The position numbers and the translations under genes are program-made. From Citrus sinensis (taxonomy: Eukaryota; Streptophyta; Magnoliopsida; Sapindales; Rutaceae), in contig NC_068558.1 in assembly GCF_022201045.2 (NCBI RefSeq), positions 52,121,501 through 52,185,500 of the forward strand: 64,000 nucleotides of DNA, read 5' to 3'. Positions 41,301-53,109 of the stretch are shown here, in pieces (position 1 is the first letter of the stretch; every line of letters starts with the position of its first letter). Under the pieces are notes generated by a model. That model searched no databases, was not told where the DNA came from, and saw only the letters and a list, made by a program, of their open reading frames with translations.

Positions 41301-44300
41301 TGTTGATCTTGAGGTGAATATACATTGGAAGACTTGTATGGTCTGAAACCTTATGTGCTTGTATAAGGGTGTGCAGAAGAGTGCATATCCCTGGTTGTTC
41401 ATGCTCACTCATACGAGTCTGAACATGTGCATTGTTTGCAGGCTCCTAGATTTGACAGTGGATCTGTATTCAGTCAAGATCCTGCTCTATCATATATCTG
41501 GTCAGAGAAGAGTTTAAATGATGATCAGCGTCGAGCTATTATTAAGGTTATTTTATGTTTTTCATGCTAATGTCGTAGTACCTCTTGAGCTAGTCTGTCA
41601 ACAGGATTTAAATTACTTATTTATCTTGTCCAATTCTTTATTTCAGGTACTCACTGCAAAGGATTATGCCCTAATTCTTGGAATGCCTGGAACAGGCAAG
41701 ACATCTACTATGGTACATGCTGTGAAAGCTTTGTTGATGAGAGGTGCATCCATTTTGCTGACATCCTATACAAACTCTGCCGTTGATAATTTACTGATCA
41801 AATTAAAATCTCAGGTCATTTCTATTCTTCATACACCTTGTAACAATAATATAATTTTTTCCTATCCTTGTTCAATTTGTTGATATACGGTAATGTTCTT
41901 AGCATATATCATGCTTCAGATTGAGAATCAATAATATTTGGGTGGTAGTGTTTGATTATTATGTATGTTTTCTATTACATATTGGGAATTCACTACTATA
42001 CAGCTGAGATTTCAAATATTGTATTAGATGTTTCGAGTTTTATATTGGAGTTTAAAGGTTGGATTCAAATTTGTGTTAGAGATTCAAGTTAGGATTTCAA
42101 GTTTACTACGGAGTTTTCCTAATTTGTGTATAAGGTTTATGTTGCAACGTTACATTGATTTGTATTTGTCAATCCAAAATATTGACTTGTTAGAAACTTT
42201 ATTGTTGGCCATACTTGGCTGGTAACAGATTGGTTTTAAGATCTCCATGGGAAAAATAAAAAATGATTGTAAATGTGACACCAAAAAACTACAAGAATAT
42301 CTATTCCTTCCATTGCCTGATTTGGTTATCTTCTTATATTTGTAAGTTACATTGTTATGTTCTATAGGACTTTATGTAAATGCAACGCAATGTGGTAGCA
42401 TATTTGGATTATTATGCAATGCATAACTCCCAGGCAGGCTCAAGCCCGTCTTGTTCGGAATGAATCTTGTCATTTTATGATTGTTTGATGTGATTATTTC
42501 ATCTTGTTTGATGTGATATAGAGCAAGAAATTGAAGAAATCCTAACTAGATAGAAGTTTATAATTTTAAGGAATATTTTAATTAATTTGTATTCTAATTT
42601 AATTTGGTTGCCTATTTAGAGTTTTATAGTTTAAGTATTGCTTATTTGAATTGTATTCCTAGTTTAGTTATAAGTCATTTGAAAATAGGCTTTTTAGTCA
42701 AATTAAGATAAGTTTTAAAATATTTTAAATAAGTTTCTTTTGTAGCTTTTGAGATAGAGGACTTGATATTTGTTGTCGATTATTTTTTTGGAATAATCTC
42801 ATCCTCTCCTGTTTGGTATACAGGATAGGATGAGATGGGATAAGATTAGGTTAGATGTGATGTTATGTTGTGTTTGATGTAGTATAGGTTTGAACTATAA
42901 ATAATTTTATATTGTGTTTGTATGCCTTTCGACATGATAGTCACTAATATTTTTTATACATTACTCTTAAATTAATTGTTATACCACAATTTGGAAAGTA
43001 AATTTGCTCTCCCATAAACTCATATTTTAGAGTCGAAGATTTAAAATTTTGTATTAGACGTTGAACATAGGTAAAAATAAAAAATTATGAAGTAATATAA
43101 AATATAATCTAAACTAAAATCACTTCATAGGTAAATTTAAGCATTTAAAAAAAAAATGACAAAACCTTCCATTAATTTTTAGCCTTAACACTCTTTTCCC
43201 GTACCTTATATTAGGATAAATAATTTAGCCTTAACACTCTTATCCCAAGGATCCCCTTAGGATAGTTTTTTAACTATTCACTTCATAAATTAGTGGGCCT
43301 AGGATTGCTTATCCTAATCCCACTTTTGCCACCAAACATAGGATTAGTATTATTTTATCCTAAAGTAATCCGATCCCAACATATTAACTGTCACCAAATA
43401 GCCCCTATATGTATGAGAGAAAGAGAGGTGATCCCTTACTTTAATAGGGTAAGAGATAAGCTAAAGGACAAAATATATACAGAGTAATTTCTCAATAAGA
43501 GATCTCTTACTTTAATAAAGGGGTCAAAGGACAAGAAAAGTGCACATTTCAATGTAGTGTATTTTGTCTTTTAATATATTAAAATTCGTATTTTTCTATC
43601 CTTAAATATATGAGTAATGATATAGCCACAAATTCTTGTACAAATTTATTTTGTACAAACTGATGTGACATGATAAAATTAGTTGAATTAAATATCTCTT
43701 GGCGCACATGATTTGTTTTTATTATTTTATATTTTCATTTAACCAATGAATTAATGCCACATCAATTTGTACAAAATAAGTTTGTACAAGAGTTTTTGGC
43801 TATATCATCACTCTATATATATATATATATATATGGTGATTGTCGCTGAAAATTTTAATGACTTCAGAGCATTGATTTTGTACGTATTGGGAGACATGAA
43901 GTTGTACACAAGGAAATTCAGAAGCATTGCCTTTCAGGTCAGAAACTATATCATTGACAGCTAGTTTTCTTATGCAACAGTCAATATCTTCTGCATCTAA
44001 TTTAAGTTTCTGCAGCAGCAATGAACATAAATAGTGTTGAAGAGATTAAGAAAAGATTAGACCAAGTCAAAGTTGTTGCAGTTACTTGCTTGGGGATCAC
44101 TAACCCGTTGCTTACCGACAAGAAATTTGATGTATGCATCATGGATGAAGCTGGACAGACAACTCTCCCAGTATGCATTTTGCTTACTGTGCCTGCTCCT
44201 TGTAATTGTGGACAGTTTACTAACTTTATTTGATGCTGTTTCTTATAGTCAACTCTGTCAGTTATTGATTTAAAGTTGTTAGTACTACTGCTTATCTAGC

Positions 44301-46806
44301 TTATGAAGCTATTTGGTTGGAGAAAAGTAAGAGGGACTAGATGAATATTTCAGATTTTTTGTCATGTGTTTTGGGAAAACATTTTAGTGTGAATGGGGAA
44401 TGATGTCACTGAGTTCATAAAGAAATGAATTCTCACAAACTCCATGAGGTTTTATGAGTGATTTGTGGGTGTCTCAGGTATCCTTGGGACCCTTGATGTT
44501 TGCTTCAAAGTTTGTCCTTGTTGGAGACCATTATCAACTGCCTCCGCTGGTTCAGGTTTATGTCTTATCCACTGTTAGTTCTAAGTGCTTGAACTTTACC
44601 CCTTAAGCTTATAAAACTGTTGTGCATATTATTTGCAGAGTACAGAGGCTCGAGAGAATGGGATGGAGATTAGTTTGTTTCGCAGGCTCTCAGAAGAACA
44701 TCCTCAGGCAATTTCAGCATTGCAAAGCCAGGTTATTCTAAATTCATAATTGAACTTTTATGGCTTAATAGTTTCTTTTATGCTTCTCCCCATGTGAATT
44801 GATCAAGTTGTTAAAATGCAGTACCGTATGTGTCAAGGCATTATGGAACTATCAAATGCCTTGATATATGGTGACAGATTGAGTTGCGGTTCTGATGAAA
44901 TAGCTAATGCCAAAATTAAGGTTTCAGATTTAAGTTCTTGTTCGCCATGGCTAAAGGAGGTAAGATCCCTTTTTTCATTCAATGTTTTCTTTTAGTTTTA
45001 TAGAGATCATCTTTTTGTTTGTGGCCTATCTTTTATGTCTAAGGTAAATTTTTATTATTTATTTTGTATATTGCTGAAGCTTGTAGTTTTGTAATGAACA
45101 TGGATTTAGAATTTGACTATAATGTTACAAAGTTTTTTCTGCGAGTAGTCACTTTCCCCATTGAAATCATATTTTACCACTTAGACCCCTAGTGTTTTCA
45201 CAATACCAATTACTCTGGCACAAAAACTTTAACCAAAAACAGTGCAAATAGGTCATTTGACTTGATATATGTTATTAGGAACACAAAATCTACATCAATA
45301 AAAAAGGAAAAATGATAAAGTAAAAATAAGAAAAAAGAAAATATCTTATTTAACCATATATTTTAACCTGTAATGAACTTTTTATTGTATGTTCTAGAGT
45401 TATCAATTATGGTGATGACAAGTGAGAGTGGGATAAGTGGTATGTAGTGATTTCTTCAAGGGAAAGGTGGTAATCTACCCTTTTTTCCTTGACATTTTGG
45501 TGTTTGAAGTGGCAAGAGTTGCTGTTGAATATTCACTTGTTCAATTGAATTGATGTCTGGCCTTAAACTTCTGCATAGCAATGCCAGTTTGAAGTGCCAA
45601 AATTTTGTTGATTTTAAAACAACTGAACTTCTACTCATTTTTGCAGGCTTTGAATCCATGCAGACCAGTGATATTTGTCAATACAGGTTTGAAAAATGAT
45701 TATATTTCTGTTTCCTGGTCCTGGTGAGTTGGTTCTTTAGGTGGCTTTGTTTCTTACTTCATGTTTTGACGACATAGACATGTTACCGGCTTATGAGGCA
45801 AAAGATCACCAGACTCTGAATAATCCAGTTGAGGCTTGCTTAATTGCAAAGGTATGATCTGATCCTCACTTGATTTTGGATGATACTTGCTACCTAGGAG
45901 TCGGAAAATATTGTTTTTCTTTTTCTTTTTCTTTTTTTGTATTGAAACACATGTTTTATTTATTGGGGCTTTATTGCATTGTATTCATTATTCCTTTCGT
46001 TTATGATACAGATCACACAGGAACTAGTTAAAAATGAAATTGAAGGTAAAGATATTGGCATTATTACCCCTTATAACTCCCAGGCCAATCTCATCCGACA
46101 TAGTCTTTCTGTATCCTCTGTGGAGATACATACCATTGACAAATATCAGGTTAGACTTAAAAATGACTGCCAGGTCCATCCTCTGTCTTCCACTTTGCAT
46201 GCAGCATGTAACAACACTAGATTTTTGGATCTTACTTTATGTGTCTTTCCCTTTCAATTTTCTACCAAGCAATGGATGCTTTAAATGTTGTCACTCTTGC
46301 TTCTTTTGTAATATGTACAATAAACGGTCATCTACTATAAATGTTAGTCTCATAAGCCCTTTTCTTTCTGTTTTCCTCTTCCAATTCTTTTGGTTCAGGG
46401 ACGAGACAAGGACTGCATATTAGTGTCCTTTGTGAGATCAAGTGAGAATCCGAGGAACTGCACTTCTTCACTGCTTGGAGATTGGCATCGGATTAATGTA
46501 GCTCTTACGCGTGCTAAGGTAGGAATCGTTAGTGCTTTCACTACTTATATTGGCCCAAACTCTGTAAGCTTCTTCAAGTAGAACAATCCTTCTTAGTAGG
46601 CCGACTTTCATGTTGTGTTGTGGTGAATTTTATAATTTTTATTTGTACAGAAAAAGTTGATCATGGTGGGGTCGTGCAGAACCCTTTCAAAGGTTCCTTT
46701 GCTGAAACTTCTCATCAACAAAGTTGGAGAGCAATCAGGTATTTTGAATGTACCCAAAATTGAGATGATCCTGAGAGAGTTGAGGAGATGCTCTCAAATT
46801 AGATGA
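35308..46806 (+). CDS. DNA2: DNA replication helicase/nuclease DNA2 (JHS1)
   Basis: Thirty-four exons keep frame from ATG 35308 to TGA 46806, giving 1335 residues; Arabidopsis JHS1 is of similar length. Exon starts: 35308, 35769, 36028, 36536, 36740, 37022, 37147, 37571, 37857, 38080, 38274, 38461, 38958, 39256, 39417, 39552, 39753, 40062, 40285, 40768, 41025, 41241, 41442, 41647, 43868, 44019, 44478, 44639, 44822, 45647, 45778, 46012, 46399, 46651. DNA2 trims 5' flaps in Okazaki maturation and resects broken ends. The nuclease core has Asp548 (GMIDA) and Glu570/Lys572 (LEFKTGK). Fe-S cysteines are 429, 660, 663 and 669 ([10 protein letters not shown]). Superfamily-1 motifs: GMPGTGKT 939-946, DEAG 1049-1052, GDHYQLPP 1073-1080, QYRM 1114-1117, [10 protein letters not shown] ending 1284. 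A PIP-like KFGIQHFF is at 22-29. Introns 2, 5 and 13 appear to be GC-AG. Confidence 0.95.
42790..43410. mobile_element. Possible degraded MITE in DNA2 intron 24
   Basis: TGTTTGGTATACAGGATAGG near 42810 is loosely mirrored by CCAAATAGCCCC near 43396, with several GGATAAGATTAGG-like and TATCCTAATCCC-like blocks inside in opposite orientation. No target duplication was fixed. Confidence 0.3.
43612..43813. mobile_element. MULE-type MITE, family M1, in DNA2 intron 24
   Basis: Same 202-base length and sequence as the copy at 18549-18750, with a moderate number of substitutions. Ends are GAGTAATGATATAGCC and GGCTATATCATCACTC. Flanks TAAATATAT and TATATATAT could be a 9-base duplication with one change, blurred by a TA run. 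It ends 54 bases before the exon 25 splice acceptor. Confidence 0.85.
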
Positions 46807-48112
46807 TTGTAAAATCTGGGCTCTTTTTGCATTCTTCGTTAGTGAGTCTACATGTAAAATTTTTTGTTGTCTTTTGTAACAACTCCCCAAATACAAAAAA
46901 AAAAAAAAAAAAAAAAAAAACCAGTAGTAACCAAATTAGAGTTGCGTTATAATAATTAGGGTTAATTTTGGATAACTCTTCTCATAAATTGACTATTATT
47001 CTGAAAGTCTTAATTTACCCCTCATTTTTAGTAGAAAGATAAAAAAAAAAAAAAATCATTAAACTCTCATTTTTTTCTTATCCTTTAAAAAAAGAGGGTC
47101 ACTCACCCATTTTTCGGCCATAGTAGACATTTAAGTAGATGTTTACTAAATAGAATATTGTAACTAGCAATGGCAATATTCAATTTAAAAATATTTAATA
47201 TTATTATATTTTTAAAAACATTTGTGGCTTACATCTTTTACAATCAAATTAAGCTTAAATCTTATTATTAAAATAAAAATTGTACTTTTTTTTTCTTGGG
47301 TTTCTAATCTCGTCACAAGTTTGTAATTTACTAATTTCTTCGGGCATTGAGGGATATTTGATCTTTGATCTTTTTCTTGAAAGAATGACAAGTTTTGTAG
47401 TTTACTAGCTTCACGTGGCATTCAAATTATCCCCCACGCAGGGATGACAATCTTCAAAGACTAAAGTGTATTATATGCGTCACTCTATAATAAAACTTTT
47501 AGTCTTCAATCCTTTTTCTTAATTTGTTGTTTCTTTTATTGTTCTTGTTTGGTTTTTAATTTTTTTAACACGATTTTAAATTTATCAATTTTCTCTTATA
47601 ATCTACAAAATTTATTTTTATTTTTCTCATTTACTATAATTTTGAAATTAATTATACTTATTTTAATTTAAAATTAATGAATTGGGAGTAGATATGAGTT
47701 GTCATTTTTATCCTGAATATGGATATGAATCGGGGTGAATCCAACACATTTGATCCATTGTTATTGCTAATTGTAATTATTTTGTTGTGATTGATGAATG
47801 TATGATAGAAGATATAAATTTTTGTACAAATTTTTTATGTGGTTGCATAATTTTTACATGGGTCCACTTCATTAGTTTTAATGCTAAAGAGACAAAACAT
47901 CAACAGAATGTTAACAAAAATAATGTTAAAACGATTTATTTTACCATAATAGTATTAAACGACTAAAAGAAGCACGTTTTAATGTTATTTTTGGCAGGCT
48001 TAAAGAAAAATGTTAAATCTTACATTTTTTTTCCAACCAATAGTGTATTGATACAGCAATTTATACGAGTGATTGAATCCTTCTCATTACTCGAATGACC
48101 CATTTTTTGAAA
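46807..48112. other. DNA2 3' flank
   Basis: Contains the DNA2 3' UTR, then a run of 26 A at 46895-46920, then AT-rich DNA with no recognised gene. Confidence 0.45.
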
Positions 48113-49809
48113 GGGTAATTTTTAGAGATCTTCCTTGAGGTTTGGCGTATTGACACTTAGAAAATATTCACGTAATTACAGAGATATTTCCTAACGTTAG
48201 TATCCCGTTAACTCGACTGTTACTGAACTGACAAAAAATCAAAAATGGCCTTGGCTGCAAAAATGCTCTGACAGGTACAGCTAGTGCAATGTAATAACTA
48301 CAATTTAGCGTTAAACATCACATTAGAGCACTAAAAAGTCTAAAATAACCGTGAAAAGCAAATCATTAACAATACATAATAATAATTAAAAAAGTTAAGA
48401 AAATTAAGAAAATTTATGCTAGCAATGGCCATAAATACAGTCATTATCAAGCTAAAAATCACCATGATAGCCCCTTCTTCTTTGACTTTCTTCTCACAAT
48501 TTTTTCCTTCATCACTTAACACAACTCAAATGCTTCATAGTTAGTAAACTACTTTAATAAGATGATAAACAAACCATAATTCACTCTTCAATGCATTCAA
48601 AATAGAAAGATAACGAGTAATTTATGAATCATAATGCTTTGCTTTACTTTTTGGCAGTGGCAGCTCCAAATTCAATAATAGTAAATGAACAACAGTTCAT
48701 TCATTATGAATGTAATTGTAAAGATAGGAATTTATAATTTCCAGATATTGGAATTAGAATAATATTCTTTAGCCATTTACATTGAAGCCAAAGAATAAAA
48801 GAAAAAGTCTTCCTTTAATATTTCAAGTTTCAAGCCACTAGCCATATGAAGAAGCCAGATCAGAGCGGAAGAACGAATGCTACTGCCACAGCAAAAGTCT
48901 GGACCAATTGGGTAATGGCTGTCATGTCAATTTCATGACAAGCAAAAATTAATTATCCTCCCCAGACTAAAACATCAGCGAACTTCCCTTTTGAATATAA
49001 AATAATAAGTAAATAAATCAAAGATTTCAATTCATTTACATTTGAAACCAACTAAAACAGCAAAAAAAAAAAAATTCCGTTCAAGATAACTTATCCAACA
49101 ACTTCAACACATTTTTTCATTTTTAATCATTACAACAATAAATTGAAAAAAAGAAAAAAGAAAAAGAGTTTAACATCCAAGGGCTTTCTGCCAAACCAAC
49201 CTTTTATGGGTTCCAATTCTAGCCGTTTAAGACTCTAGCCATCGGCAAAATTCGTTTGACGGAACACTCGTGACACCATCATAGCTTATCATGTTGATAC
49301 TCAGGTTAAAATTACTTGAAGGTGGCTAAGATTCTATAGTTGCAAAAGCTTCTTGAGAGCTTTTCAAGCTTGAGAATGGCTATGAGTTTCGTTTAATGCG
49401 AGAGAAAATGGAGTTTTAGTTTATCTCATATAATATGCAATGTGGGTAATTAATTGATTACCAGTACTTGAATCTGAGTCATCGATGCAACTTTGGGTTT
49501 TGTTTTGAATTTCTTTCATTTTTTTATTTACGAAATCACTAAATTGGCTTAGGTTTGGTGGATGAAAGAGAAGATATGTCCAAGCCATTCTTAGAACCAA
49601 TGGATGATGAAGTGCTGCAGCGGTCAACTCTAACATGTTGTTGCTTTTGATTTTTTTCAATTTAAAATATCTTTTTACGAAATTACCCTCATACATTGAC
49701 AAGATATCAAATAGAATACAAACGGCGGGGGAGGTCTTTGAAATTACAGTCATACTTTCTATCTAAGTGTCAATACGCCAAATCTCAGGGGAGATCCCTA
49801 AAAATTACC
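48113..49809. mobile_element. 1.7-kb non-autonomous DNA transposon
   Basis: The left end GGGTAATTTTTAGAGATC and the reverse-complemented right end GGTAATTTTTAGGGATC match for about 80-100 bases, including TTTGGCGTATTGACACTTAG. The flanks ATTTTTTGAAA (48102-48112) and ATTTCTTGAAA (49810-49820) form an 11-base duplication with one change, near the MULE size. Inside are only short frames: a minus-strand frame at 48340-48522 with a lysine-rich start and a hydrophobic helix, and one at 49421-49753. No transposase. Confidence 0.75.
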
Positions 49810-51202
49810 ATTTCTTGAAAACATTTTTGTAAGGTTACATTCCAATTCCAAAGATGTTGGAGACAATACGAGTTGGAATGATATAAGAAGAATGCTAAGG
49901 GTAGAGAAAGATGAGAAAAATAAAAAAAGAAAAGAGTAGAGAGAGAGGGTAAATTTATCTCATCTTTATCTATATTAAGTACAACCCATAATATAATTAG
50001 TATCCAGACACACTTCTCATACTTTGTTACCCACTCCTACAGCGCGCAACTATTGGATTTGAACTACTGAACTGGCTAACTACAGATATCGCAGACTTGG
50101 ACAAAACAAAACTCTTTCTATGGGCATTATTTGAGGTGTAAAATTTATATTCTACATCTAATATTAATAAATGGATCACACGTCAATTAAGACTCGATTG
50201 CTAAAATTCCTGGCATTTACTCTTTTAACTATTTGTAATTCGTTTTCTATTTACTGGTCATGGTGTATAATTATTATTATCATTGGGAGGGGCAAAATTT
50301 GCAGCTTCGATGGAGTTGGTTGGAGATATCCGCATTCTACAATGATCCTTTAGGAAGGTAGCTTATTTATCATGGAAGAAGATTTTAGATCGTAGCAGAA
50401 TAATTTTCCAATTACAGGCAGCAGAGTGAGTGATATATAGTAATCCGAAAAAAAGGCAGAGAGAGAAAGAGAAAGAAATCAACACAGGATGTCCACTACA
50501 AACATGTAAAGAAATCACTCACAAATTAAATAGCTAAAAGTAAGGCAACGCGTAACAGGAGAAACGCTATCAATAAAAAGTGTTACCATCTATGTAAAGA
50601 TATTAAGTCCAGGGTTCGTAATTCCAGAATTTATTACTAACTTTATCATGCAGTTCGCTAACCCCCCTACTCTCCTCGATAATTAATGATACTCGTATGC
50701 CTATCTTCTCTTCTTCACTGCATCATTTTATAGCTATTAATAATACTTGGCGTTGGCGGATTCCGCTACTCTTTTTCTTTTCGGTCGATACTCTCTCCCA
50801 TCCAAACACCCATAAGCTGGCCACCATAGCCAGCGGAAACACACAAAGACAGCCGCAAACCGCCAGTCAATCGCTGCCATCCGCCGCGAGTTGACAGCCA
50901 CCACCACTACCAATCCGTCCACCATCATTAGCCCTTTCTTTCCAGCCACTCCTGCTGCCAACCGCCGGCCCGTTCACCGGAAATCAAAACCAACCTCCAA
51001 CTGCCATTTTAAATCAATTTTTTTGGTCAAATCACAACGATTTAAGTAAAACCACTACAACCAACAGACTCACCACCATCAAATCTTTCAGATCCACCTA
51101 TCCTAGTCCACTTTTTTTTATCACCGTCATCGGTATTCAATTTAAAGATCGAATTATAAGGGGATAGAGTAAATCGAACAATCACAAACCCACTTTTTTC
51201 AT
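49810..51202. other. Gene-free region
   Basis: No gene recognised. CT-rich open frames on both strands at about 50697-50961 have simple-sequence composition and no family. Confidence 0.4.
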
Positions 51203-51358
51203 AAGTACAACAACTGTCGTCAAGAAGCCAAAACAATCGAAGAATATGCCCTCGAATTTCAAAGGCTTATGGAACGAAATAACCTTCGCAAGACAAAAAC
51301 CCAAATAGTTGGTCGATTTTTGGATGGTTTACATCCTAAAATAAAAAGATCAAGTTAG
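51203..51358 (+). mobile_element. Gag fragment of a Ty3/gypsy-type retrotransposon
   Basis: A 52-codon frame reads TIEEYALEFQRLMERNN, then QIVGRFLDGLHPKIK, then a stop. This is the conserved EEY-FxxL-R-N / RFLxGL-P-I pattern of plant retrotransposon gag. Only this piece remains; no protease or reverse transcriptase follows. A purine-rich stretch near 51453-51466 could be a leftover polypurine tract. Confidence 0.6.
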
Positions 51359-51762
51359 GTTGCAAGATCAAATACTCATTCATTACAAGCTTCATCTTCC
51401 ATATTGTCTTTTATTTTTAATAAAACTCAAGGACAAGTTTTTCTCTGTTTTAAGAAGAGGAGACTGATGTAAGACAAGTTAGTCACAGTAAGAGTATAAA
51501 TTTAATTTTTTTAATTAAATTAGGATTTATTTTATATTTTTTTATTTAAGTGATATTTTTTTATTTATAAGAACCATAATTTTATTAGGAATAAGATAAT
51601 TTTAACTAGGTTAAATATGTTTGTTTTTTTTAACACATGCTTCTCATTAATAATATTCAGTATCTTTCAATTGAGATGGTTTCTTTTCCTTTGTGAGAGC
51701 CATGTTTCTTGAGTTTTCAAGAGCGTATGCTAGAACAAAATCTAGTATCACTTTCGCACTAC

Positions 51763-52049
51763 GTCAATCTTGCTGCTGAAACTGCCGTTGCTTCTATTGC
51801 TTTCAGGCCAGTTAACCTCTTACACTAACCAACTACTAGCCCATGCTAAACAGCTCTTCCAATTTGCTCGCAATTACCCTGGTCTCCACCAAAACAGCAT
51901 CCCTGTCATTGATAAGTTCTATTCCAGCACTCGATATGAGGTGAGGTATGCACATATTTTTTATATTTATTTATTTGTTAATTAAGAAATTAATATTAAT
52001 TATATCAAGCACAAGGAAGATTATCATAATGACCATATATAAAAAGTCT

Positions 52050-52087
<38 letters not shown>

Positions 52088-52187
52088 GTTTTCTAGTTAG
52101 ATATTTTAAAATGCGGAAAATTTTAGAAAAATTTTAAAATCTCAAACTTTTCAGCACTTTAAAATCTTGAATTAGAAAAAAAAAAAA

Positions 52188-52223
<36 letters not shown>

Positions 52224-53109
52224 CTGCGCAAGATGAATTGTTGTTGGCTACTCAGGATGAATTGTTGTTGGCTACTGCTTGGCTTCATCGTGCTACCAAT
52301 GACCGAACATACCTGAATTACCTTGTTAGTACAGGAAAAACCGGTGGAACAAGGTCTCTTTTCGCATGGGATGACAAGTACGTTGGTGCACAAGTCCTGG
52401 CAGGTAGGCTCGTATTTGAGGGCCAGGGGTCGTCCGGTGGTGATAATAATAATAATAATAATAAGTCCAGTACTGGTGCTAGTTCAAGATCTTCATCAAC
52501 GGGAACATTATTATTACCTCAATACAAAAGCCAGGCGGAGCAGTTCATATGGTCATGTGTTCAAGAAGGTAACAATAACAATAATTTGCAGAAGACACCA
52601 GGAGGATTGTTATGGTTTCAGCCTTGGATCAAGCTTCAATACGCAGCAACTGCCACTTTTGTGGTAACTGTCTGTTCCAATTATTTAACTGCTGCTCACG
52701 CATCAATTCAATGCTCCGGTGGGCTTGTTCAGCCCTCTGATTTGATGGACCTAGCCCGCTCTCAAGCTGACTATATTTTGCGTAAAAACCCAAAGGAAAT
52801 GAGCTACACGGTTGGATTTGGGGCTAACTATCCAACACAACCTAATCATAGAGGCGCATCAATCGTATCAATCAAGACAGACAGGATAGCACCCCAGTGG
52901 CACGTCAAGGAGGCTTCGATCTGTGGTTCAATAGCAAGGCACCAAACCCGAATGTGTTGGATGGAGCAGTCGTCGGAGGCCCAGATGAAAACGATGGATA
53001 TACCGACTCTAGAGGCAACTTTCAATTTGCTAAGCCATGCCATCTATTGTTACACCAGCACCAGCACCCCCTCGTTGTAGTTGGTGTCTCTGCGAGCCTT
53101 GCCTCTTAA
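51763..53109 (+). pseudogene. Decayed GH9 endoglucanase (cellulase)
   Basis: Two exon remnants of a glycosyl hydrolase family 9 gene. The first (51763-51940) reads NLAAETAVASIAF, then shifts frame near 51815 to continue NQLLAHAKQLFQFARNYPG, ending at donor GAG|GTGAGG. The second starts after CAG at 52255 and reads [42 protein letters not shown] and [12 protein letters not shown]. Near 52885-52893 the frame shifts again before [14 protein letters not shown] and [16 protein letters not shown], with a stop at 53107-53109. The 5' two-thirds of the N-terminal catalytic region is missing. An AAT expansion adds an Asn run in the linker region. Active-site blocks ([15 protein letters not shown]) survive but in different frames. 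Nearby gag debris may relate to the damage. Confidence 0.82.
52185..52220. repeat. TA/CA microsatellite in the GH9 remnant intron
   Basis: TA units then CA units just upstream of the second GH9 remnant exon. Another TA run lies in the same intron at about 52056-52084. Confidence 0.85.

Noticed and set aside
50697..50961. Overlapping open frames on both strands
   Set aside because: Simple CT-rich composition, no splice context, no family motif.
51440..51600. LTR boundary after the gag fragment
   Set aside because: A purine tract followed by TG is present, but no second LTR copy was found in the window.
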